In this document: positions 52,633 through 62,676 of the stretch, piece by piece | How positions within the stretch are numbered: the stretch's first letter is position 1 | How the letters are laid out: the number at the start of each line of letters is the position of its first letter | Assembly (NCBI GenBank): GCA_037974965.1 | Contig: JBBPFI010000002.1 | Coordinates: forward strand, 1,550,001-1,614,000 | DNA length: 64,000 nt | Origin: Dacryopinax spathularia | Lineage: Eukaryota > Basidiomycota > Dacrymycetes > Dacrymycetales > Dacrymycetaceae | Direction: 5' to 3' | Translations under genes and position numbers: made by a program | The notes under the pieces: model-generated | The model's input: only the letters and a program-made list of their open reading frames with translations | Databases searched by the model: none | Told to the model about the DNA's origin: nothing

Positions 52633-55374
52633 ATGACGACACATACGACGACGGCCAAGGTCAACCTCTCCATCCGATGCAGGCCGTTCCTGCCACATGA
52701 AGAGCAGGACGATACTGTCCGCGTTCATCGACACGATTCTCAGCTGGATGGGGAGGGGGAGGGGCAGGGGGCGTTCGTGAGCGTTACGAACCCCAGGGAT
52801 ACCCGGGAGAGGTTCAGGTTTCCGTACGTCCGATTCATACACCTGTTCGAGGGACTGAGCGAGGGGTCGGGTTGCTAATGCGGGATGCAGGTTCAGGAGC
52901 TGCTGGGATGAGACAAGCACGCAGGAAGCCATCTTTGATCGTGACGTTCGTCCCATTCTGGAGCAAGTCCTGCTCGGCTACGTACGTCCTTTCCCTGCCC
53001 TCTCGCTTCTGCTCGCTCATGACCACCGACAGAACGCCTGCATATTCTGCTACGGCGTCACCTCCTCCGGTAAAACCCACACCATGCAAGGCTCTCCCTC
53101 CGCACCCGGGATAATCCCCCGCGTCGTGCGCTACTTCCTCTATGCGGGACATGGAGAAGGCACAGCCGGCGTGCACGTCTCCATTAGCTATATGGAGATA
53201 TACAAAGATGAGGTGTATGACTTGCTTGTCCAGCGGGCTGAGGCTCCTAAGCTGCCGGTGAGGGAAGCGGGAGGGGAGATCTTTGTGGCTAACTTGACTG
53301 AGGTCAGTCGCCTTCTTAAGTCTGAAGGGGTGGAGCTGACCTGGAGCGGGTAGACTCCGGTTAAGACGATTCAGCAGTTTGAGGAGATTTTTAGCGTTGC
53401 TTGTGGGAGTCGGTCGACCGGTGCGACGTTGCTTAACCGGGCTTCGTCAAGATCGCATGCGATCCTGGCTATCCGGGTCAGACTCACTCGTACAGATGGG
53501 AGCAGTACGTCCTCCCCTCGTATTCTCACTAGTCCAGGACGTGCTGACCCATAGGCAGCAACCGAAGGCAAGATCAACCTCATAGACCTCGCCGGCTCAG
53601 AAAACAACAAACTAACAGGCAACGACCCCTCCCGTATGGCCGAGTCCAGCGCCATCAACAGATCCCTCTCCGTCCTCGGCCAAGTAGTCGACGCGCTCAA
53701 CCGCAACCTCTCCCGCGTCCCATACAGGGACAGCAAGCTCACTCGGATCTTGCAGCCTTTCCTGGGTGGAAGTGGGATGAGCTTGTTGATATGCAATATC
53801 GCTCCTGGAGCCAAGTTCGGCAAGGACACGCTGAATACGCTGAACTTTGCGAATAGGAGCATGGAGGTGGAGAATCGGCCGGTGAGGGCTGCGGCGACCA
53901 TGGCTGAGGGGGCAGTGGGAGGGCATCGTGAGTGCTCCTGCAGTGGGGCGCCGCCGCATTCCAAACTGACGAGCGGGGAAAAACAGAGCGACGCTATTCA
54001 GAGCTCCCCCGACCCCGAACGAGCATGCTCCCTGCCCCACCCTCGACCCTCGCCTCCAAAGTCCCCCAACCGCCTCGTCCCCGCACTTCCATGCTCCCCT
54101 CCGCTCCATCCCTCGGTCCATCAACCACCGCTCGGCCGCCGGTCGGACAGCGAAGGCGTCCGTCCGGCCTTCCGGGTATCTCAGGGTCGTTTTCCGCACC
54201 GCACGTTCCCACCCTCGCGCCCATCCGACAGCTTGGGCCGCAAAACGAAGCCGAAGCCGAAGCCGAAGAACGGGAGGAAATGATCGAGTGCCGGATCAAA
54301 CAGGCCGTCGAGCGGGAAGTGGCCCGGATCGTCCACCAGCTGGAGAGCGAAAGGGCGGAACGGGAGCTCGAGTGGGAGAGGGAGAAGGCGGTGTTGCAGG
54401 CGAAGGTTGCGGAAATGGATGTCCTCCGTGCTAAGGTCGAAGAGCTGGAACGAATCAAGTGCGTCCTGTTACTCATTGTGCGTACCCTGGGCATATTGAA
54501 TAGTATGCTGACCGGGGAACGGTGTGTCACAGTGCGGCACTCATGAGCGCCGGACAGGGGGAAGAACACAGCATGAGCCAAATCTTGTCCCCGGATGGGA
54601 ACAAGAAGGTGGCACAGGCCCTCGTGGCCATGGCCCGCGCCGCCCAGGACAAGTGCGTCTCCACCCCTTTCCTTTCCATTCAGTTCAGCCGTCGGACCTA
54701 ACGAATTACCTCATATATCCAGGGGCCATCTTGACAAGGCACTCGAGTCCTATCGGCGCGCGCTCCGTTACGTACCAGCCAATAGGAAGCTCCAGCTGCG
54801 GTACGTAAACGATCTGATCTTGATCGGGAGATAGCCCTGAGTTATTGCGGCTGCACACAGGATTGAGGAAGTGCAGAGCGCGCTGGAGCAAGGGAAGTCC
54901 TTGCGCGAATTCAAGCGAGAACGTGCCGCCCGAGCCGGAGGGAATTTCAAAGCCGCCCCACCCCCTCCCCCGTTCCTGGCCCCTGCGGCCAAGCTGAAGC
55001 GCAACCGAACAGCGACCGTGAACGAGGGGGACGACAGCGAAAACAACGCACTTCCGACTCTCAAGCGAGACGTATTCGGCTCTATTACCGCGATAACGCT
55101 CGAGTATGCAAAGGGCTCACCCGCCGCCCGCGCCGCCCAGGGGCACAAGAAGCGCAAGAGCAACAATGGCCGGCCCATCGTTCCCCCCGCAGAGGCGTTC
55201 TACGCAGACGCTGATTCCCCACTCCCCACCGGCGGAAAGATCCCGGGCGGGACATCGATCGCACCCATCAGCCGATCACGCCGCGTGCCGCTCGTTGATG
55301 TGTCATTCAATACCGGCCAGATTACCCCTGACACCAGTAACGCCAATGATTTCCCAGAAGCTTCCGTGAATTAA
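52633..55374 (+). CDS. Kinesin motor protein, kinesin-10 (Kid)-like
   Basis: N-terminal motor kinesin, plausibly a chromokinesin. The motor opens [23 protein letters not shown]-binding P-loop: [15 protein letters not shown]. Switch [16 protein letters not shown]. Switch [15 protein letters not shown]. Neck region: [19 protein letters not shown], a pattern closest to kinesin-10. A Pro-rich linker ([14 protein letters not shown]) precedes a coiled coil ([20 protein letters not shown] ... [20 protein letters not shown]). Then comes a TPR-like helix pair ([18 protein letters not shown]) and a basic tail with [12 protein letters not shown], a likely nuclear signal. About ten short introns, all joints in frame; the stop is at 55372-55374. 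It shares its upstream region with SOS7. Subfamily is an inference. Confidence 0.85.
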
Positions 55375-56551
55375 CCAATATTCTTCCTTACTCGTCCTTT
55401 GTATTCTGACACGCGTTTTGTCCCGTCTAACTACAACTGTCGTTCCCGCACAATGCAACGTTATGAACTTTCGACCTTGACGGAGCTAGACCTTAAGTGA
55501 AGCATAAGTAAGATCAGTGGAACATCGTTTACAATCTGTCCGAGACTCCTCGTCGGACGCGGAGCTGGTGATCGATGGTTGTAGATGGAATGATCACCTG
55601 AACGCGCCATTATCACTCCGACATGCTTCCCGCTAGAATATCGCACTGTCGATGCACTGCCGGACCCAGAGACCCTTTTGTTTAGACTACCGCGGTGCAC
55701 GTTCTCCCGCACGATGCGGAGGGATGGAAGGGCCGATATCAAGCCGGACCCTCCCGATTTGGTGCGAGTGAGACAATGATATGGAGGCTTGTAGTTCATT
55801 CTCCTCGGAACATCACGCACCGCATTGCTTCCCGTATTTTCTGTCTTTGGGCACATCACACTGCAGGTGCGGCGTTAGGAGATTGCCGTTCCTTGCACAA
55901 TTGAATTGATAATGCATCTTATTTTCCCACACCCTTCCATCGCGCACCAGCTGACGCAAGCTGAACGTCACCCACTTGGTGAGCTGGCAGCAGTATCTGT
56001 CATCGTGTCGCCTCGCCGCTGCTTCTCGGGCTGAATGAAGTTGGAAGTTCCCCTGCGCCTCGCGCGCAATCCGGGATCTAACAAGTCAGGTGGACGAATT
56101 CCAGGACGCGAAGCGCGCAGGTTAGTCCCTGTGCCGGTTTCTCCTCCCAATCCGACGTCACATCTTTGAGCCATCCGACAACATCTATGGAAAGATATCG
56201 CTTGATCTGCCAAGTAACTTCCCTATCACCTCCGACGGCTTGCCGCATTCTTGTGCCTGGGAACTAAGTTCTCGCTCGCTTTCTTGCATTCATCTCCTAT
56301 GACTGTTTTCTATGGAGAACGGGCCCGGCACTTTGACCGGCACTTCCGGCTGCCGCAACCTGCTATTCAACCTCTGCCATGTACTGGGGGCTCGTCCAGC
56401 GATGGAGGGCTCTGGTCCATATAAACTGGTTCAACCTGTCGATCTCTGCCTGCCCACATCCGCACACATTTGGTCACCGCCCCTGCTGCCATTACTTCGG
56501 TGACTCGGTCTATCTCCGTTGCGCTCACCTCCACAACAAGCTTATCTCGCA
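55375..56551. other. Intergenic region conserved in the inverted copy
   Basis: The first 500 bp match 30940-31465 on the opposite strand almost base for base. A TATAAA box at 56420-56425 lies 127 nt before the HSP20-like start and matches the box of the left copy. No gene was recognised. Confidence 0.6.
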
Positions 56552-56908
56552 ATGGCTACGACCTATAGCGCAGTGTGGGATGGGTCATACTTCACCTGCA
56601 AGATTGCGCTGGATCCTGCCGACAAGGTGTACCCAAATTACCTATACCCTACCGTAAATGGCTATGGCGAGCGTGAAATAATTGCACAGGGGTACGACAT
56701 CAACGGCTATGGCAAGCAACACTCTTTCTCTCATTCTCACCGATCATTGATACTGATACTGCTACCAGATAAGTTGTTCCCGGTGACGTTCCCCGTTGGT
56801 GCCGATCGCAGTCAAGTGAAGGCCATCATCAGCCCCGACAAGACACTGCTGACGGTGTACGCTCCTGCCCTGGCCAATACAAACCTTTCCACCCCATCCA
56901 GCACCTAG
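56552..56908 (+). CDS. Small HSP20/alpha-crystallin-like protein (right copy)
   Basis: Paralogue of the gene at 30023-30366. It starts MATTYSAVWDGSYFTCKIAL and ends LLTVYAPALANTNLSTPSST. The intron at the conserved place (57 nt, about 56712-56768) has a GC donor (GCAAGC) where the left copy has GT. It is also a multiple of three without a stop, so a read-through form 19 residues longer is possible. The protein differs from the left copy at about half its positions, mostly conservatively, and keeps the FPVTFPVGADRSQVKAIIS strand pattern. No domain call is certain. Confidence 0.66.
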   Translation: MATTYSAVWDGSYFTCKIALDPADKVYPNYLYPTVNGYGEREIIAQGYDINGYGKQHSFSHSHRSLILILLPDKLFPVTFPVGADRSQVKAIISPDKTLLTVYAPALANTNLSTPSST

Positions 56909-58000
56909 CGATTCGAGCTCGACAGAGAATTGGGTTTGCCGAATGTGAGTCGTCCATCCCAAGAGATTTTTTTCGGGCCGCTAACGAATCATCGAACGTG
57001 GAAAAGATTTGCAACGACAGGCCTGGGATCTGCAACGATCGGTCTTTCACTCGCTCTCCCTTCTTTCGCTGGTTGTACTGCTCTCTTTTAGTGGTTTGTT
57101 TCTGTTGTTTGCTCAGATGTAAACCTCAGTAGTATAGGAATGGATGAATCGAATTGGTGATGAGGTCGCAAATGCAACCTCATTGCATAGCTGTTGTCTT
57201 TTCCATCCCGTCGTCCCATATACGCTTGGCATAGGTGTCCGAATCGGGAAACAACAACCTTCGGACGTGCATATCTCTTTTTCTTTGAACAACAGCAAGC
57301 GAAGCAGCGATTGTCTTATTTTACTCTCGAACACATTTTGATCGGTACGACACACAAAACAAATTGATTATCATTCGGATCGGACAGCCCGGCGACGACG
57401 ACGGCGATGGCAACGGCGCTATGCACTCCTGTCTCTTACATGTGATGATCGCTGACGTACAATCACTCAGACGCAATAGGCTGCTTGCTGAGATGATCAC
57501 GGTGTATTAAGTCGCGCCGCCGCTAAGATCTAGACTGTATTCCGTATACTAATATGCATGCAGCCGTGAGCACGTATAATCTATTATAAGTCGCGCAGCC
57601 GCTTAGGACGCGGCAGCGCGGGTTGGCTGAGCTGACGTGGTGTGTGTGGCAGCGCCGTCCGATCTCATCTGGGCGGAGGGCAAATGCGTTCGTGTCTGTG
57701 TACGAGCACCGACAACGGTGTTCGGGGTACGAGTTGACGAATGAGGGCACCCTTACGATACGTAATTGCATTAGACCATGATCAATTCAATCGTATAGCG
57801 TACAAGTGCAGGTGCTGCCCTCCCGGGCGAGCACGACCTCATACATAGACAGACGGCATCCGGACGACGAACGACGAACGACGAACGACGAACGACGAAC
57901 GACGAACGACGGCGGCCAACGCAGACTGAGGGCATCCCAACGATGACCACTACCGACGACCGACGAGCACGAACACAGCAGACTAGCAACGACGACGCAT
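56909..58000. other. Intergenic region with GC-rich repeats and a heptamer minisatellite
   Basis: Counterpart of 28977-30022. Two related elements, TTAAGTCGCGCCGCCGCTAA at about 57506-57525 and TAAGTCGCGCAGCCGCTTAG at about 57588-57607, recur with similar spacing in the left copy. GACGAAC is repeated six times at 57866-57907, an expansion missing from the left copy. No gene was seen. Confidence 0.65.
57866..57907 (+). repeat. GACGAAC minisatellite, six perfect units
   Basis: Six perfect head-to-tail heptamers with partial units on each side, in the 3' flank of the decayed RPL22 copy. The matching place in the left copy is a plain GTC-rich stretch. Confidence 0.95.
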
Positions 58001-58547
58001 CTACTCCTCGTCCTCCACATCGTCGGCGATGTTGCAGAACCACAGCTTGCACCGATTCTTCTCGATAGCAACGACGCTAAACAAGATGTCAGCATACATG
58101 TATGCGCTGAAAGGAGGATACGGGACGCACCGGATCCACTCGCCCAGCTGGTTCTTCTTCAGGCATTTCTTGGTCAGGTACTTGAGGAAGCGCTGGAGAA
58201 GGGGATGTTGGTCTGTACCGCGAGCTTGTTGGAGCCTGCGTACGAGGTCAACGACAGGGCCGGACGACGAAGAGCAGAAAGCGGACGCACCCTCCTTGGC
58301 CAGCTTGAGGTTCCCGCCCAGCTAGGCCGGGCTTGCCATCGACCTGTATGCGGCCACTGAGGAACTTCTCGTACAGTGCTGCATGGAAGACACGGTCTCC
58401 GGCCGACTTGGAGTAGTCGATGACGAGCTTGCTTGAACGCGCCAAGCTTGACAGTCTTGGCTAGGAGGTCATACGAACAGCGAGAGAGACAGTTGGAGCG
58501 AGCCCTCGCCCTCCTGAGAAGGGAACTCAGCAAAGCGGGCATGCCAT
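58001..58547 (-). pseudogene. Decayed RPL22 (eL22) copy
   Basis: Matches RPL22 at 28433-28976 including its introns. The start ATG is present, but the donor next to it is GC instead of GT. Three indels break the frame: two bases are missing near the CACAAG/CAAG position after the first 20 codons, one base is extra before GGGCGGGAAC (near 58320) and one base is missing in the TTCTCCA-GCGC segment (near 58190). Substitutions include KK to KC (LTKKCLKKNQLGEW). Only the proximal 110 bp of promoter were copied; the CBF5-side region with the AGCTTCC palindrome is absent. Clearly non-functional for eL22. Confidence 0.9.
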
Positions 58548-59599
58548 TTTGACTAGGAAAGGCGAGCGAGCAGGGGGTTAGATAAGGAGTTGGAGGAGGG
58601 CGAGGAGGATGAGTTGGGTGCCGGCGACGACGGGCTGGTGAGTGAGCTTGGAATGTGGAACTGGCGATTGATGCGGATGCTATTGGTTGTCCCCTCGTTC
58701 GGGACCATCGTTCTTCGAGGAGACACTCCCATACGACACGCTCCCGCATCCTCAATCGCCCAGTTCAACCGATTCCCGGACACAGACCGCACGCAGCTCA
58801 TGCGAATCTCGAACAGCTCATTGTCTCGTCGTCTCAGTTGGTCGCGAACCAATCAGCATTCCGATCACGATCTCAACCTTGCTCTGAGGCACAGAGGACA
58901 CGTGATCGCGTTTCTGGGACGCGTTTGTCTTACAAGGCTGGCGAGCCAAGAGCACCGTCTTTGGGCGCATATACTCGTCTTTCAACCATCATCAACATCG
59001 TCCGTAGTCCCACCTTTCCGGCGATCTCTCGCGACAAATGGACTGTTGCGGGGTAGCGAGTTACTCTTTTTCGATGCTGGCGACGATGAAGTCAAGGGAC
59101 AGCAATGGACGGCATCATGACAGTGGCTTCTGATTGAAGCTGGAGATACCTACGACGACGTTATCCATGAGTCGGTCAGTAAGCACTACCGTTGAGCCGT
59201 ACATAGGCAGACCAAAGCTGACGCCTATATCAGTTCCACCTCCAAGCCCCCTGCTGATAGCCAGGATGCCTTTTCGCCGTACTTACGACCATCTGCAGGA
59301 AGGAACGAGCCTCGTCTCTCAGCCGGCCACGCTCTCCGGACTCGATGCACACCCACTTCGTTCGCAGATACCGATGCGGACGTACCCCCACCGCTGGTAG
59401 TCTTTACTGTCGGATTGCACCCGTGCACATGTAAGCTTCGAGCACGAACAAGAGCATCTGCGATTGAGCCGGCTCCGAGCAAGCTCAAACTGCGGGCTCA
59501 CCGTTCTGTCGTGCTTACAATCGAACTTTCGCCTCAGGACAAATAAGACCTGACTGACGTACTTGGCAGGATCTCAGTACCTCGCTTGCTATGCCCCTC
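58548..59599. other. Junction of the inverted and direct duplications
   Basis: The inverted block ends at about 58662 and the direct duplication copy B begins at about 58770. The roughly 100 bp between them match neither with confidence. No gene was recognised; the segment to 59600 aligns in patches with 41400-42400. Confidence 0.6.
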
Positions 59600-60550
59600 C
59601 GAGGGTTCATCATCCTGACAGCGATACCGCCCGCCCAACGCCTCTCATTTCGACAACATCTCGCAACGACATGGTATCGCGCTCGCCTACCTCCTTATCT
59701 GCACCCACGGTCTTTCGGCCTTTATTTGGCCGAGCGAAAGGCTTGATCGGCTTGCGTGTCGTCCTCTCCGTCGGCGTGTTCCTATGCCTGGCGAGACGTA
59801 GACGCAGGCGCAGTCCCCCGTCATAGCTGCATTCACCCTCGCCCTCGCACGGGCGTTCAACCCAGGCGGGTTTGCATATGCGTCGAACAACCCGCTCCTC
59901 GTCGCTCTCCTGGTTTTCGGCTTCGTCCTCCTCCCCGCGTTCGTGTACTGGAACATGAAAGTAGCGCCGTTCCCTCACATGCCGACGGATCTGTTCAAGT
60001 GCCGGAACTAGACCGAGGGCGCGGCGCGCAAATTATTCTTCTCGAGCGTGTAAGTCCTCTTACTTATCTCCAAGCATATACTCAACTTACAAGGAAATAT
60101 GTCGCTACAAAGCCCGCCCCTGTACATCCTGTCGAACCATCACATCCTACGGAAACACGAAAGCGGTATCTGGGCTCTATACATCGCCATAGTAAGCCAG
60201 TTCTCTTCTCGCGGACCTCGGATCTGATATGAGCGACCAGACGAGGCGCCAAACCTAGCCTAGCCGCTGCACCGCCAGGGACTATTGGCTCTTTAGAACG
60301 GGCAACGTGCGCGCCTGGCTCTGGCTCGATCCCCCGATCAGCCTCGCTCGTATGGCCTCCTCACCCTAATAAGCCTATCCTCGCGTGGCCGAATATATGG
60401 TCGTCGAGCGGCAATTCAAGGCACAGTCACGAGCAACGTCTTAAACGCGGCATCTTTGAGAACAGGCGTTCAGGATGACGTTGGTCTGGTCTATATTCTG
60501 GCTGCCTGGCTTTCGATGTTCATTGGCTGCCAAAGCAGAAGCCCAGCTAA
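59600..60550 (+). pseudogene. Decayed MFS transporter gene (copy B)
   Basis: Shorter and more damaged than copy A. Recognisable parts are a first segment covering the TM1-TM3 region around TVFRPLFGRAKGLIGLRVVL, a direct jump to sequence matching AGGICLVAAFTVALALAFNWGG of the intact gene, then NPLLVALLVFGFVLLPAFVY and a segment like KVAPFPHMPTDLFKCRN. The middle of the transporter (TM4-TM6) is deleted and stops and frame changes follow. A last trace of the C-terminal region lies near 60420-60540. Confidence 0.85.
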
Positions 60551-60938
60551 AGAGTTATATTTTTTCAGGTAGATGCGACCCCAGGATCCAGGCGTGCTGC
60601 TATCGCATTGATCGTGTCCAGCTGATATATACCAGTATATAGACGTTCATGATACGCATGGATCGATCGGACGGTAGTTGGGTGGGTGTACGCGGGAGAC
60701 CCGAGGTGTTTTGCCTTTCACCCAAGCGGAAGCAATGCTGACGTGTTCGTGCGGTCTCATACCTTTTCAAGTCGCGTGCCCTTCCGATTCGTCTCCAACT
60801 ACTGTAGTTTCGGGTGTAGCCGTCTCCTGTGCCCTTCTCTTGCCGGCTGTGCGTTGTCGAATCGCCCTGGAGACCCATCAGGAAACGGACACCCTCCCTG
60901 GTCCCATCCAAGTCTCTGTCCGATGACCAATCATTAAC
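60551..60938. other. Promoter region of F-box gene 1 (copy B)
   Basis: Aligns with 44171-44573 of copy A, with small differences. No gene was recognised. Confidence 0.5.
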
Positions 60939-62087
60939 ATGGTGGTCTGCTTCTCTCGCTCCTCCCACCGTCATTTGTTGACCCTGTTATAGATCCAATC
61001 CCTTCCCCACGAAATTTACCTCACCATATTCGAGCATGTCGAGTCCAAAAAGGACATTCTGTCGATTCTCCGTGCCAGCCGGACTTTCCACGACATTGCG
61101 CTTCCGCTCCTTTATCGCCGCATCGACACGGGACCGCTGAACACACGTCGTCTTGATTCACTGCTACAGCGGCTGGCATCCGATCAGCGTGTTGCCCGGT
61201 CTGTGCAGAGCTTTCATCTGGTGCACGCATGCTATACGGACACCGAGCTCGTCTCAGTGATACTTCTGTCGACTGTGAATCTGGTTGACCTGGAGATCGA
61301 GATACGTGAAGAATTCTTTATGGAACATGTTATGTCAGTGTGCATTCCGGTTGCGCAGATTCTCCTTCCGCGGAAACGGGATAGGCCAGGATTCGTTGCT
61401 CCGGTTGCTTAAAGTCCAAGACTCGCTGATCGAAGTGGATATACCGAGCATCAGCCTTATTATCGAACGTTATGAGGAACCGTCACTGCCCATTTTACCG
61501 AACTTGCGACGGTTTCGAGGTCCCGCCCAGACTGCTGAGCACTTACTGCGTTCATCGCCTCCTGTACTCGATGACATCTGCCTCACCGATGCGAGCGCGA
61601 GAGGCAAGTCCATCTACGCCTGGCTGAACCGCATTCAAGACGGCCGGCGCATTCGAAAGCTTTCAATAATGAACGGGTTTCCACAGAGCGGACGGGCGGA
61701 TGAAACAGAAGTAAGCTGTGTGGACTCATTAGTCCTCAGAATTGGCACCCTCACTGAAGCTGTGCGTCCGCTATTGTCTATCGCCCCAAACGAAGCACTT
61801 ACAACTTGCCCGTACAGGACTACCTGAGCATGCACCGTCCTTCGCTATCTAACTTCAAGGATCTTCGCTCCTTTACGCTCGAAGGCACAATTATGAGGGG
61901 CCCCGTTTCTGGACCGTTACGGCGCTCAGCACCACCAGCAGACCTCCAAACCGAAGCGATGTGCCTCGAGACGGTTGTGAAGATCTGGGAGGACTGCCCA
62001 TCTCTTGAGCGAGTGTCCCTGCCTAGAGCTCGCAAACCCAATTGGGTGTTTTGCAGGAGTGGAGAGCAGTGGTCGCGCTGCTCATAG
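60939..62087 (+). pseudogene. F-box/leucine-rich gene 1 (copy B), frameshifted
   Basis: ATG-only first exon (60939-60941), exon 2 from 60993: M-IQSLPHEIYLTIFEHVESK, F-box intact with SRTFHDIALPLLYR. One extra base near 61316, in the segment matching PERLPWDTL of copy A, shifts the frame. After it the leucine-rich part continues in another frame (FRLRRFSFRGNGIGQDSLLR, LPNLRRFRG). The second intron (about 61760-61815) is 56 nt here, so it must be spliced. The end (CPSLERVSLPRARKPNWVF) is intact. If only this base separates it from function it is a young pseudogene; a sequencing error is an alternative. Confidence 0.75.
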
Positions 62088-62676
62088 ATGGATAAACCAT
62101 TACGATTTTTCGGGCGTCCTTCTCGTCATAATTGATTGTACGATTAGAGACCGGTTGGTCCCAGCAGGGGGCACCAGGAAAGGCCGGAAGCTGTCGGTTA
62201 TGATGATCACCAGATGAAGGGATCAGACACCAGCAAAGTTCTGTACATATGAGCGGAGCTCTTTCTCGGGGCCAGTCGTCCATCATGAATGCATACCGAC
62301 GCGTGGTTTGCCGAAAGCTACAATGTCCAGTGTATTCACCCTTAGAAAGCCGGTGTCATGACTGATACTTGATTAGGTTTTGAGAGGTGCTGGATGAGTC
62401 TTAGCGGGAGCAATGGTTTCGTCTCCCCCTGTGTCGCGACGCCCGATCCCGCCTGCCTTCTAACCCTGCTCGACGTCCTTTCCATTCATTTCGAAAGCCC
62501 ATTCAGGTCAGCGTCGCGCTCATACAAGCACGAGGAAGCTCATCAGAGTAGTTCATGCCTTCGCGCCTCTCTTTTCGACTGGTTTGACTCGTCAAATAAT
62601 AGGTGGCCCGGGTTAGCCAGCGGCGTGTTCAGGGAAACTCAGTAGGTGCGATAATTGAGGTGCTTAGTGAGGCAAC
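62088..62676. other. Intergenic region between the two F-box genes (copy B)
   Basis: Aligns in patches with 45738-46413. No gene was recognised. Confidence 0.5.

Larger units (their letters stand above)
52590..58662. repeat. Inverted segmental duplication, right copy
   Basis: Reverse complement counterpart of 28321-34140. It carries the intact kinesin, an intact HSP20-like gene and a decayed RPL22. The right edge at about 58662 coincides with loss of the CBF5-side promoter. Confidence 0.85.

Noticed and set aside
58001-58547. RPL22 copy as a processed retrocopy
   Set aside because: It keeps introns and flanking intergenic DNA, so it arose by DNA duplication.
28321-58662. Inverted copies as two haplotypes wrongly joined by the assembly
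   Set aside because: The copies are too different (half the HSP20-like residues, several indels) for alleles, and their flanking genes differ. A misjoin cannot be fully excluded without reads.
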